Notes under the pieces: generated by a model | The model's database searches: none | Told to the model about the DNA's origin: nothing | Seen by the model: only the letters and a program-made list of their open reading frames with translations | In this document: one piece after another, positions 46,569-58,461 of the stretch | Position numbering within the stretch: position 1 is the stretch's first letter | Layout of the letters: each line of letters begins with the position of its first letter | Source of the DNA: Georhizobium profundi | Lineage (GTDB): Bacteria; Pseudomonadota; Alphaproteobacteria; Rhizobiales; Rhizobiaceae | Direction of reading: 5' to 3' | DNA length: 64,000 nucleotides | Assembly: GCF_003952725.1 (NCBI RefSeq) | Contig: NZ_CP032509.1 | Location: 3,124,001-3,188,000, forward strand | Made by a program: the position numbers and the translations under genes

Positions 46569-48479
46569 TCAGTCTGCCCGAAGCCGATCGCGATGAAGCT
46601 GTTCGGCGTTCTCCAGCGCTTCGTCGGGAACACTGAAGATTTGTCCGGGCAGGATGCGGTCCGGATTGGCGATCTGCTGCTGGTTGGCAAGATAGATCGT
46701 CGTGTACCGCACGCCTTGGCCGTAGACCCGACGAGAGATCTGCCACAACGTATCGCCGCGACGAATGATGACCGAAGCGGGAGATGGCGTCAGCGCCTCC
46801 TGCGTCACCGTCACGGGCTCGTCTGCCGGTTGGGCAGCGGCCGTCTCGGTTTCAGCCGGTACCGGCGCTTCGCTCGATGCGGTATCGGCTTCACCCGCCG
46901 GGCTGAAGGCTGGTGACGTGTCGCCAGATATAGCTGGATCCTCGCTCGAGGGTGCCTCGACCGCTGCCTGGGGCGCGGACGTGCCGGGCGCCGACGCAGC
47001 GGGTCCGGTCGCGGCAACACGATCGGTCCGTCCAGGCGCCGTCGTCTCACCGCCGGTCGCAGCCTCATCGGGCGCGGCTGCCGCCAGCCGGTCTTCGGAG
47101 GTTTCGACGGCAGGCGGCGACGGATCGGTGACGACCGCGATGTCATCGTTGACCGAGGGGGCCTCCGCTGCGGCAATTGCTGCGGCCATGCCGCCTTCCG
47201 GCCGATCGAACGGGACGAGCGCGCGGGCAACTACCGTTCCCGAAGGATCGACGAGATCGGCGCGAATAGTGTGCTCGCCAACGCTCAACGCCATCCGGCC
47301 TTCGACGAGGAAGCGGCCCTCGCTGTTTGCCCTGTCGTCTCCAATCAACTGATCATCGGCATAGACACGCACTTCGGTGCCGCGCGGTGACGAACCGGCC
47401 ACGAAAAGCCGCTCGTCTTCGACTTCGACGGCATCGATGCGCACCTGTGCGGTCGTGGCCGCGGGCGCTTGCGCTGCTTCCTGCTCCGGCTCGGGGGCAA
47501 GTGCCGCCACATCCGCCTGCGCATCGGACGCAGCGGGAGCAGATTCAGCGCTATCGGCCGGCACCTCCGCCGCGGAAGCTGCATCCTCTTCCTGCTGCGC
47601 CATTTCGCCCGCGGCATCGGCTGTCGGTGTCGCCGTTTCCTGACTTTCCGCAGCATTCGTCTCTGCGGCCGGAGCCAGGGAAACATCGTTCGACGCCTGC
47701 GGCATCGCCTCGCCGCCTGAGTTGGGCGCGTTGACGATACGGCTGGCCTCACCGGGCCGCGTGACCATGGCGAGCAGCTCGCTTCCGCCATCGCGAGGAA
47801 TGCTTATCGTCGCGACCTCTTCGGAAAACACCTCTGGCTGGTCGTCGCCGGTCACGCGCAGCGTCAACTGGTAATCGCCCGGTTCCAGTGGCTCGTCGAA
47901 CACCGCCGCGAAGTCGCCGCTCGGGCCGACATCGGCGGAAGCGACGACATCCTCGCCATTCATGACGTCCACGCGCGTCCCCGGCTCGGCGCGGCCGGCG
48001 ATCACCGTCGAGCCGTCCGGCTCGACGCGCAGCAGGTCGAAGCCCGGCTCCGAAGGGTCGGTGCTCACATCGGCTGCCGTTTCCGATGCCTCATCCGAAG
48101 CCTGAGCATCAGCTTCGACGGCAGGCTCTGCTGGAGTTGGTGCTTGCGTCATCTCATCGATGGCTGCTGGGGTGCCGGCGGCCTCATCGGTCGGCGGAGT
48201 TTGCTGGTCGGCGACGGCTGGCGCTTGCGATGCAGCGTCCTCATCCGCAGCTGTGCGATCCTGCCGACCCTCGGCCGTCTGATCACCGCCGCTCGGCTCG
48301 GATGCGGTCACGGCGGGTGCCGTTTCAGGCAGCCCAGCCGCTTCTTCGACTGCCGTTTCTTCTACTACCGCTTGTTCTGTCGCCGGCTCCAAGAAGCGCG
48401 GAGCCACGAAGAGCACGCCGAAAGCGATGACCCCCAGCAGTCCACACAGCGCCAGAAGCCCGCCATTCCCCTGATTCAT
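46569..48479 (-). CDS. Membrane-anchored LysM protein with long low-complexity linker
   Basis: A 636-residue protein from the ATG at 48479 (GGAGA upstream). One N-terminal membrane segment (GLLALCGLLGVIAFGVLFVA) is followed by several hundred residues rich in Ala, Glu, Asp, Pro and Thr. Within them are two short beta-like modules (VIAGRAEPGTRVDVMNGEDVV and RLFVAGSSPRGTEVRVYADDQLIGDDRANSEGRF-type), probably immunoglobulin-like. A C-terminal LysM domain (VIIRRGDTLWQISRRVYG ... RILPGQIFSVP, about 570-620) should bind peptidoglycan. The linker could span the periplasm. Family members in Rhizobiales are common but poorly characterised. Confidence 0.82.
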   Translation of the reverse strand: MNQGNGGLLALCGLLGVIAFGVLFVAPRFLEPATEQAVVEETAVEEAAGLPETAPAVTASEPSGGDQTAEGRQDRTAADEDAASQAPAVADQQTPPTDEAAGTPAAIDEMTQAPTPAEPAVEADAQASDEASETAADVSTDPSEPGFDLLRVEPDGSTVIAGRAEPGTRVDVMNGEDVVASADVGPSGDFAAVFDEPLEPGDYQLTLRVTGDDQPEVFSEEVATISIPRDGGSELLAMVTRPGEASRIVNAPNSGGEAMPQASNDVSLAPAAETNAAESQETATPTADAAGEMAQQEEDAASAAEVPADSAESAPAASDAQADVAALAPEPEQEAAQAPAATTAQVRIDAVEVEDERLFVAGSSPRGTEVRVYADDQLIGDDRANSEGRFLVEGRMALSVGEHTIRADLVDPSGTVVARALVPFDRPEGGMAAAIAAAEAPSVNDDIAVVTDPSPPAVETSEDRLAAAAPDEAATGGETTAPGRTDRVAATGPAASAPGTSAPQAAVEAPSSEDPAISGDTSPAFSPAGEADTASSEAPVPAETETAAAQPADEPVTVTQEALTPSPASVIIRRGDTLWQISRRVYGQGVRYTTIYLANQQQIANPDRILPGQIFSVPDEALENAEQLHRDRLRAD

Positions 48480-48647
48480 CAAATTTCTCCAAACGGGGCC
48501 CGAACCCGTTCAATTTTAATACACGCTAGCGATTTTGGAGACACGTAACAAGTATCGTGCCAATTGCTTCAAATGCGCTTCGAATTCAACTGATGGTCCG
48601 GCCCGACGGTGCTTGACGCACGCAGCTTTGGAAGGCTTCCTCCCAGC

Positions 48648-49268
48648 ATGACCCAATCGATGAAAGAGATTCGCGCCGTCTGCGTTTACTGCGGTTCCCA
48701 GCCCGGTCGTAACGGCGTCTACACCGAAACCGGACGCGCACTTGGCCGTTCGATCGCCGCCCACGGACTTCGCCTCGTCTATGGTGGTGGAACACGCGGC
48801 GTCATGGGCGCGGTCGCCGATGGCGTCATCAATGGCGGCGGCGCGGTGACGGGCATCATCCCCGAATTCCTCATGGAGAAAGAGGCCACCAAACAGGCGC
48901 TCGGCCAGCTGGACGAACTGATCGTCACCGAGGACATGCACAAGCGCAAGCACACCATGTTCGAACGCGCCGACGCATTCGTCACCCTGCCCGGCGGGAT
49001 CGGGACGCTCGAAGAAATCATCGAGATCATGACCTGGGCCCAACTCGGCCGGCACAAGAAACCCATGGTGCTCGCCAACATCGATGGTTTCTGGGACCCG
49101 CTGATCGCGCTGATGGACCACATGGCGGCCGAGGGCTTCCTGCATACGGCGCATCTCGTGCAGCCCCTCGTCATCGACCGGGTCGACGACATCGTCCCCG
49201 CCATCATCGCAGCCGGCAGCCAGCCCAACGGCAAATCGGGCGAAGCCGACATCATCGACCGGATGTAG
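48648..49268 (+). CDS. LOG-family protein (cytokinin riboside 5'-monophosphate phosphoribohydrolase type)
   Basis: A 206-residue protein. It has the LOG/TIGR00730 motifs VYCGSQPGRN, LVYGGGTRGVMG, and the diagnostic PGGIGTLEEIIE with MHKRKHTMFERADAF before it. In plants and some bacteria these release cytokinin bases from nucleotide monophosphates, but many bacterial members act on other nucleoside monophosphates, so the role stays open. From the ATG at 48648, with GGAAGG about 10 bases upstream. It diverges from the LysM gene. Confidence 0.88.
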   Translation: MTQSMKEIRAVCVYCGSQPGRNGVYTETGRALGRSIAAHGLRLVYGGGTRGVMGAVADGVINGGGAVTGIIPEFLMEKEATKQALGQLDELIVTEDMHKRKHTMFERADAFVTLPGGIGTLEEIIEIMTWAQLGRHKKPMVLANIDGFWDPLIALMDHMAAEGFLHTAHLVQPLVIDRVDDIVPAIIAAGSQPNGKSGEADIIDRM

Positions 49269-49364
49269 GCCCGGTTCTGCATCAAAAGCTTTCCGTCTCG
49301 GCACGCGTGACTATGTTGTGGGTTGCCGCACCATCGTCCTCCCGCTGAGAGTTTCCGTCGATCC

Positions 49365-50912
49365 ATGCCCACATTGTCTGAAAAGCCCCGTCTTGAAGTT
49401 CGCAACGCCGTTGCCGGCGACGTCAAGGCGATCATCGCACTGACCTCGCGCGTCTATCCGGAAGAAACGCCGTATCAGCCGGGCATCATTCGCGGGCAGA
49501 TCAATGCGTTTCCGGAAGGTCAGTTCGTGGCCGTCTTCGATGGCGAGATCGTGGGTTATGCTGCCACGCTGCAGCTGGCGGAGCGGCAGATCTTTCGCCA
49601 GCACACCTGGGACGACATCACCGGCGGCGGCTATGCCAGCCGGCACAATGGCAAGGGCGACTGGCTTTATGGCGTGGAGATCTGCGTGGATCCCGGCCGG
49701 CGGCGGGCCAAGATCGGAAAGCGGCTTTACGAGGTCCGCCAGCGGCTATGCGAACAGCTCGATCTCAAGGGCATCGCGTTCGGCGGCCGGCTCGCCGGCT
49801 ACAAGCGCGCGAAGAAGGCCTACCCGAAGCCGGACGATTATCTCGAAGCGGTCAAGGCGCGCGACGTCGATGATCCGGTAATCTCGTTCCAGATGCGGCT
49901 CGGCTTCGAACCTGTCCGTGTCCTGCGCCGCTATCATCCGGAAGACAAGCCGGCGGGCGGCCACGCGGCGTTGATGGTCTGGAATAACCCCTATTTCGAT
50001 CCGGCAGCGGCGACACAGCCGCTTTCGCATCGCGGCCGCGACACGGTGCGCGTCACGACGGTCCAGATCGCGGCGCGCAAGGTCACGACCCATGACGAGT
50101 TCTTCGAACATGTGCGCTATTTCGTCGAGGTCGCGGCCGATTACGGCTCGGATTTCGTCGTCTTCCCGGAGCTCTTCACGCTGATCCTTCTCTCCAGCGA
50201 GCCAGAGCGGCCGCCATCGGAGGCGATCAAGCGGCTCAGCGCCTACACGCCGGAATTCATTGAGCGCATGCAGGCGATGGCGCTCGGCTGCAACATCAAC
50301 ATCATCGGCGGATCGCATCCAACGATTGCCGAGGACGGCGATATCCAGAACGTGTCCTATGTGTTCCTGCGCGACGGCACGATCCATGCGCAGGAGAAGC
50401 TTCATCCCACGCCGGACGAGCGGGAATATTGGGGCATCGTCGGCGGTGACGTGACCGACGTGATCGACACCGACTGCGGCCCGATCGGCGTGATGATCTG
50501 CTACGATTCCGAATTCCCGGAAGTCGCGCGGCGCCTCGCCGACCAGGGTGCGCGCATCCTGTTCGTGCCCTACTGCACCGATACGCGGCACGGCCATTTG
50601 CGCGTGCGCTATTGTGCGGCCGCGCGTGCGATCGAAAATCAGTGCTACGTCGTGACGTCAGGCATCACGGGCAATCTCTCCAATGTCGACAATCTCGACA
50701 TCAACTACGCACAGTCGGCGATCCTGACGCCTTGCGACATGCCGTTCGCCCGCGATGGCATCGCGGCGGAAGCGAGCGTCAATGTCGAGATGGTGACCGT
50801 CGCCGACCTCAATATCGGCACCATCCAGTGGGCGCGCGCCCAAGGAGCAGTGCGCAATCTGCGCGATCGGCGCTTCGATCTCTATCGGGTCAGGTGGAGC
50901 GACGGCGGCTGA
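49365..50912 (+). CDS. GNAT acetyltransferase / carbon-nitrogen hydrolase fusion
   Basis: A 515-residue two-domain protein. Residues about 10-205 form a GNAT N-acetyltransferase domain (LEVRNAVAGDVKAIIALTSRVYPEETP ... VDPGRRRAKIGKRLYE). Residues about 228-505 form a nitrilase-superfamily amidase with the complete triad: Glu269 (VVFPELF), Lys345 (QEKLHPT) and Cys379 (MICYDSEFPE). The two activities together suggest acylation and deacylation or amide hydrolysis in one route. The substrate is unknown. The start is at 49365, the in-frame ATG nearest the GNAT domain. It lies downstream of the LOG gene. Confidence 0.88.
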   Translation: MPTLSEKPRLEVRNAVAGDVKAIIALTSRVYPEETPYQPGIIRGQINAFPEGQFVAVFDGEIVGYAATLQLAERQIFRQHTWDDITGGGYASRHNGKGDWLYGVEICVDPGRRRAKIGKRLYEVRQRLCEQLDLKGIAFGGRLAGYKRAKKAYPKPDDYLEAVKARDVDDPVISFQMRLGFEPVRVLRRYHPEDKPAGGHAALMVWNNPYFDPAAATQPLSHRGRDTVRVTTVQIAARKVTTHDEFFEHVRYFVEVAADYGSDFVVFPELFTLILLSSEPERPPSEAIKRLSAYTPEFIERMQAMALGCNINIIGGSHPTIAEDGDIQNVSYVFLRDGTIHAQEKLHPTPDEREYWGIVGGDVTDVIDTDCGPIGVMICYDSEFPEVARRLADQGARILFVPYCTDTRHGHLRVRYCAAARAIENQCYVVTSGITGNLSNVDNLDINYAQSAILTPCDMPFARDGIAAEASVNVEMVTVADLNIGTIQWARAQGAVRNLRDRRFDLYRVRWSDGG

Positions 50913-50982
50913 TCAAGACCGTCACATGACTGTCAGCGGAACCTGATTTGGTCCCACGCTTAATGCAGCGTGGACCTTGCCG

Positions 50983-52224
50983 ATGTCGATTCGAACTCTT
51001 CTTCTGACCGTTGTCTGGCAGGTGCCGATCGCTTTTGCGGCCACCGCCGGATTTGCCCAGGGGCAGGTTCCGGCCGATCTTGGTCCACGCCCCTTCTATC
51101 TCGTCGACGATCTGGAAGACGGTGAGCTCAAAGCGGCGCTTCAGGCTTGCGAGGCGGGTCCGTTCTACCGCAGCGAATTTTCAATTGGGCACCGCGGCGC
51201 TCCGCTGCAGTTCCCGGAGCACACGCGCGAATCCTATGTCGCCGCTGCTCGCATGGGCGCCGGCATCCTTGAATGCGACGTCGCCTTCACCAAGGATCGC
51301 GAACTCGTGTGCCGGCACAGCCAGTGCGATCTTCACACCACGACGGACATTCTGGCTACCGATCTTGCCGGCAAATGCAGCGTTCCGTTCACGCCGGCGG
51401 ATCCGCAGACCGGCCGCGAAGCCTCGGCGCAGTGCTGCACGTCCGATCTGACGCTGGCCGAGTTCCAGACGCTTCGCGGCAAGATGGACAGTTCCGATCC
51501 AGATGCCACCAGCGTCGACGCCTATCTGGGCGGCACGGCAGCGTGGCGGACGGATTTCTACGCGCAGAACGGCACGCTGATGACGCATGCCGAATCCATC
51601 GCGCTTTTTGCCGAGCTCGGTGTGAAGATGACGCCGGAACTCAAATCGCCGGAGGTGGCGATGCCCTATGAGGGCAGCTACACGCAGGAGGACTACGCCG
51701 CGCAGATGCTCGCGGAATATCGGGCGGCCGGTATCGATCCCGTGAACGTCTACCCTCAGTCCTTCGATCTGAACGATGTCTGGTACTGGATCGAAACCCA
51801 ACCGGAGTTTGCCGATCGGGTCGTCTATCTCGATGGCCGCGACAGCGAGGATAGCTTCGACCCGAAGGATCTTGCGACGCTCGATCCGTCGATGGAAGAG
51901 CTTGCCGAGCGCGGTTTGAAGATCATCGCGCCGCCGATCTGGATGCTGGTGACGACCGACGAGAATGGCACCATCGTGCCGTCGGCCTATGCGACCGCAG
52001 CCAAGAACGCGGGCCTCGAGATCATCGCCTGGTCGCTGGAACGCTCCGGCCCGCTCGCCGGCGGTGGCGGCTATTACTTCCAGTCGGTCTCGGATGCCAT
52101 CGAACGCGATGGCGACGTTCTGACGGTGCTCGATGTGCTCGCCAAAGACGTCGGCGTGATTGGCGTGTTTTCCGACTGGCCGGCCACGACGTCCTTCTAC
52201 GCCAACTGCATGGGGCTCGACTGA
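50983..52224 (+). CDS. Glycerophosphodiester phosphodiesterase (exported)
   Basis: It hydrolyses glycerophosphodiesters to glycerol 3-phosphate and an alcohol. It is 413 residues from the ATG at 50983. An N-terminal signal peptide ([21 protein letters not shown]) indicates export to the periplasm. The GDPD catalytic motif [31 protein letters not shown] is present with both His and the Glu-x-Asp metal ligands. The length, larger than cytosolic GlpQ-type proteins, is typical of the exported alphaproteobacterial form. A short hairpin separates it from the convergent rarD. Confidence 0.9.
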   Translation: MSIRTLLLTVVWQVPIAFAATAGFAQGQVPADLGPRPFYLVDDLEDGELKAALQACEAGPFYRSEFSIGHRGAPLQFPEHTRESYVAAARMGAGILECDVAFTKDRELVCRHSQCDLHTTTDILATDLAGKCSVPFTPADPQTGREASAQCCTSDLTLAEFQTLRGKMDSSDPDATSVDAYLGGTAAWRTDFYAQNGTLMTHAESIALFAELGVKMTPELKSPEVAMPYEGSYTQEDYAAQMLAEYRAAGIDPVNVYPQSFDLNDVWYWIETQPEFADRVVYLDGRDSEDSFDPKDLATLDPSMEELAERGLKIIAPPIWMLVTTDENGTIVPSAYATAAKNAGLEIIAWSLERSGPLAGGGGYYFQSVSDAIERDGDVLTVLDVLAKDVGVIGVFSDWPATTSFYANCMGLD

Positions 52225-52241
52225 GCACCCTTCCGGTGCTC
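52223..52241. terminator. Short hairpin between convergent genes
   Basis: GAGCACC (52223-52229) and GGTGCTC (52235-52241) flank a 5-base loop. Both stop codons (GDPD at 52222-52224 and rarD at 52240-52242) lie in its arms. No T run, so weak as a terminator. Confidence 0.4.
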
Positions 52242-53187
52242 AAGCCGCTTTCGGCCGCCTCAAGAGCGTCGATGTATAGATTGCCAGCGCAATCCAAATC
52301 AGGGCGAACGCTACGATCTGGGGCCCGGCGAACGGCTCTCCGAAGAAGAAAACAGCGATCAGCAGCACCAGCGTCGGCACGCTGTACTGCATCAGCCCGA
52401 TGGTGGCGAGGCGGAGACCCTTGGCGCCGAAGGCAAAGAGCACGAGCGGGATCGCCGTGACGGGGCCGGCGGCAACCAGCATCCAGGTATCGAAGTTGCT
52501 GCCTGCGAGGAAATGGTTGTCCCCTTGCGCAATAAACCAGCCGATCAGGACGAGAGCGATTGGCGTAAGAATAATCACTTCCAGCAGAAAGCCCTGGCTC
52601 GGGCCAATCGGCAGCGTCTTGCGCAGATAGCCGTAGGTCGCGAAGGAGAACGCCAGCACCAGCGAAATCCAGGGCAGCTTTCCGGCGAACACCGTGAGAA
52701 TGATGACGGCGAGACCGGCGAGCGCGATCGCCACCCACTGCAGCCGGCTCGGCTTTTCACCGAGCAGGAAGACGCCCATCAGCACGCTGATCAGCGGATT
52801 GATGTAATAGCCGAGCGAGGCTTCAAGCGCCTGGTTCGAGGCGATCGCATAGACATAGACGCCCCAGTTGATCGAGATGATCGTGGCGGTCACCGCTGCC
52901 ATGGCGACGACCTTCGGCGATTTCAATGCCGTCATCAGGTCGGCGGTGCGGCCAAGCCAGATGAGGATTACGGCGCCTGCCGGCACTGCCCAGAGAATGC
53001 GGTGGGCGACGATCTCGACCGGGTTGATGTGGTCGAGCGCCTTCATGAAGAACGGCAGGACGAGACCCCACAAGAGATAGGCGGCGCCGGCCGTGACGAA
53101 ACCCTGCGCGGTGTCTCCGGTTGCGACCGGCGTGTTTGCGCCGGCTGCTGCCGGGCCCGGCGCGCCGCAATCTTCAGAGCGTTTCAT
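52240..53187 (-). CDS. rarD: EamA-family transporter RarD
   Basis: A ten-segment inner-membrane protein of the drug/metabolite transporter superfamily. It is 315 residues. The RarD signature is seen in AYLLWGLVLPFFMKALDHINPVEIVAHRILWAVPAG and LEASLGYYINPLISVLMGVFLLGE. E. coli RarD is linked to chloramphenicol sensitivity, but its natural substrate is not known. A 30-residue soluble Gly/Ala-rich N-terminus precedes the first helix. It follows cimA on the same strand after 12 bases. Confidence 0.9.
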   Translation of the reverse strand: MKRSEDCGAPGPAAAGANTPVATGDTAQGFVTAGAAYLLWGLVLPFFMKALDHINPVEIVAHRILWAVPAGAVILIWLGRTADLMTALKSPKVVAMAAVTATIISINWGVYVYAIASNQALEASLGYYINPLISVLMGVFLLGEKPSRLQWVAIALAGLAVIILTVFAGKLPWISLVLAFSFATYGYLRKTLPIGPSQGFLLEVIILTPIALVLIGWFIAQGDNHFLAGSNFDTWMLVAAGPVTAIPLVLFAFGAKGLRLATIGLMQYSVPTLVLLIAVFFFGEPFAGPQIVAFALIWIALAIYTSTLLRRPKAA

Positions 53188-53199
53188 GGTTCGTACTGC

Positions 53200-54812
53200 C
53201 TACTCGGCGGCGACGCTGCCGGCCTGTTCGCGATTCTTGAGAAGCTTGTAGATGACACTGTCCATCAGCGCCTGGAAGGAGGCATCGATGATGTTGTCGG
53301 ATACGCCCACGGTCCACCAACGATCCGTCGTCGCGTCACTGGATTCGATCAGAACGCGGGTGATGGCCTCGGTGCCGCCATTGAGGATGCGGACCTTGTA
53401 GTCCACCAGTTCCAGATCGGCGATGTCGGCCTGGAACTTGCCGAGATCCTTCCTGAGGGCGATGTCGAGCGCGTTGACCGGGCCCTGCCCCTCGGCCACC
53501 GACAGGATCTCCTCGCCATCGACGATCACCCGTACCACGGCTTCCGACACGGTCTTTAGATTGCCGAGCGCATCGAAACGGCGCTCCACCATCACCCGGA
53601 AGCTCTGCACCTCGAAGAAATCCGGTACGCGGCCCAATGTGCGGCGCGCCAGAAGCTCAAAGCTCGCATCGGCTGCCTCATAAGCATAGCCGGATGCTTC
53701 CCGTTCCTTGACCAGCGAGATCAGCCTGTCGAGCTTCGGATCGTCCTTGGCGACCTCGATGCCGCGCCGCTTCAGCGCGTTCAGGAAGTTGGACTTGCCG
53801 CCCTGGTCGGACACCATGACGCGGCGCTGGTTGCCGACGCTTTCCGGGTCGACATGCTCGTAAGTCTTCGGGTCCTTCAACAGGGCCGATGCGTGGATGC
53901 CGGCTTTGGTCGCGAAGGCCGACTGGCCCACATAGGGCGCCTGGTGCTCCGGGTTGCGGTTCAAAAGCTCATCGAAGGTCCGCGATAGCCGCGTCAGATC
54001 GGTCAGCTTGTCGCCGTCGATGCCGAGTTCGAAGCGCTCGGCATAATGCGGCTTGAGCATCAGCGTCGGGATCAGCGTCACGAGATTGGCATTGCCGCAG
54101 CGCTCGCCGATGCCGTTCAGCGTGCCCTGGATCTGTCGCACGCCCGCTTCGACCGCCGCCAGCGAATTGGCAACCGCCTGGCCCGTATCGTTGTGGGCAT
54201 GGATGCCGAGATTGCGGCCCGGGATGCCCGCCTCGATCAATTCGCCGACGATGCGCGTGACCTCGCCGGGCAGCGTGCCACCATTGGTGTCGCAGAGCAC
54301 CACCCAGCGCGCGCCCGCCTCATAGGCGGTCTTGGCGCATGCCGTGGCGTAGGCCGGATTGGCCTTGTAGCCATCGAAGAAGTGCTCGCAATCGACCAAC
54401 GCTTCCTTGCCGGCGGCAATGGTCGCCTCGACCGAAGCCTTGATGCAGTCGAGGTTTTCGTCGTTGGAGATGCCGAGCGCGACGTCGACATGGTAGTCCC
54501 AGCTCTTCGCCACGAAGCACACCGCGTCACCGGCCGCGTGGATGAGCGCCGCAAGGCCCGGATCATTGGACGCCGAGACCCCTGCCCGCTTCGTCATGCC
54601 GAAGGCGACGAAGGCCGCCTTCTTCGTGCGCTTTTTCTCGAAAAAAGCCGTGTCGGTCGGGTTTGCGCCGGGGTAGCCGCCCTCGACGTAGTCCAGACCG
54701 AACGCATCGAGCATCGACGCGATCAGCGTCTTGTCCTCGACCGAAAAATCGATGCCGGGCGTCTGCTGCCCGTCCCGCAGGGTCGTGTCGAAAAGGTAGA
54801 GGCGTTCGCGTG

Positions 54813-54816
<4 letters not shown>
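53200..54816 (-). CDS. cimA: Citramalate synthase
   Basis: It condenses pyruvate and acetyl-CoA to (R)-citramalate, the threonine-independent route to isoleucine. From the ATG at 54816 it is 538 residues. It has the DRE-TIM motifs LFDTTLRDGQQTPG, HAHNDTGQAVAN and GERCGNANLV, and a C-terminal allosteric-type domain (LELVDYKVRILNGGTEAITRVLIES). The length and the QQTPGIDF start fit the CimA rather than the LeuA group. GGAG lies eight bases upstream, inside the inserted segment of the 54761-54953 duplication. Its start overlaps the stop of a 46-codon mini-ORF (ATGA). The open frame continues to 54969 but in a noncoding-looking stretch. Confidence 0.92.
54761..54816. repeat. Direct repeat copy 1 (56 bp, start of cimA)
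   Basis: This 56-bp segment, which encodes the first 18-19 residues of cimA on the minus strand, is repeated base for base at 54898-54953. The unit period is 137 bases, with 81 unrelated bases between the copies. Confidence 0.95.
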
Positions 54817-57809
<2,993 letters not shown>

Positions 57810-57854
57810 GGATGACAATCTCCCGTGCCTGCTGGCCGGGGCGTTTGTCGTCAT

Positions 57855-58170
57855 CGAGGACTTGTCGGGACAAAACGGGCCGGGCCAGCGGTGTCGCTAG
57901 CGAATAATGATCCGGCAAATGCAGTTGGCGAAGGCGCCATGACGCTGTTGCATGGGAAAAGCTTATCGCGCCTTGCCATCAAGCGGTCAAGTCCCGCGCA
58001 GCTCACCAGAAAATGCAACCGCCTCACCCGTTCGGGGGATGGACGACCGGTCCGGCACGGCATTCAGTCGTGCCGATCATCGTTCCGGTCCGCCAGGTGC
58101 CCCAATCACCGGGCCGGTCACTGGGCCCGGTCGCGTGTTGCAAAAGCGCACCGGGCCCTTTCTTTTTCTG
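57855..58170 (+). ncRNA. Candidate small RNA region with rightward terminator
   Basis: About 320 bases with no credible gene, divergent from cysS. Several GC-rich inverted repeats are present, such as GGCACG/CGTGCC around 58056-58076. The 3' end is a strong rightward terminator (58123-58168) that no protein gene needs, since the upstream neighbour is transcribed leftward. That suggests an independent rightward transcript. I could not fix a promoter or match a known RNA family, so its 5' end is unknown. Confidence 0.35.
58123..58168 (+). terminator. Strong rightward intrinsic terminator
   Basis: GGGCCCGGT (58123-58131) pairs with ACCGGGCCC (58150-58158), with an inner GCG/CGC pair after a one-base bulge, and TTTCTTTTT follows. 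A third partial copy of the ACCGGGCC word lies at 58108-58115. Confidence 0.8.
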
Positions 58171-58248
58171 GTTACCCCATTTCCCGCAAAAAGCCGTGAT
58201 TGAATAGGATCAGGCAGAGGTAAGCAGAGGCCTACGGAGGAAAATTTG

Positions 58249-58434
58249 ATGGACGGCAAGACCAAGCGCCAAGCGGACAACGGCAACGAGAAGCAGGAGC
58301 GCGAGATTGTGGCGCTGGAAAAGCGCTATGGCACGATCGGCAGCGGCGCGGTTCGCGCAGCGGCTCCACTGACGGCCAAGCTTGGCCACAAGCAGGATCG
58401 GTTTCGGCCAAAATCGGTCCGCGACCACGATTGA
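58249..58434 (+). CDS. Small basic/charged hypothetical protein (61 aa)
   Basis: A 61-residue protein with an excellent ribosome binding site (GGAGG seven to eight bases before the ATG at 58249). The sequence is highly charged: MDGKTKRQADNGNEKQEREI, then VALEKRYGTIGSGAVRAAAPLTAKLG and the basic end KQDRFRPKSVRDHD. It has no signal peptide or membrane segment and no family that I recognise. It stands alone between the terminator at 58168 and a convergent LysE-type gene. Confidence 0.7.
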   Translation: MDGKTKRQADNGNEKQEREIVALEKRYGTIGSGAVRAAAPLTAKLGHKQDRFRPKSVRDHD

Positions 58435-58461
58435 TCCTGTCGCGCGACCGACCGGGACCGG

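Noticed and set aside
47400..48400. Dense short repeats considered as a repeat array
   Set aside because: They encode the low-complexity linker of the LysM protein in frame and vary in sequence and spacing.
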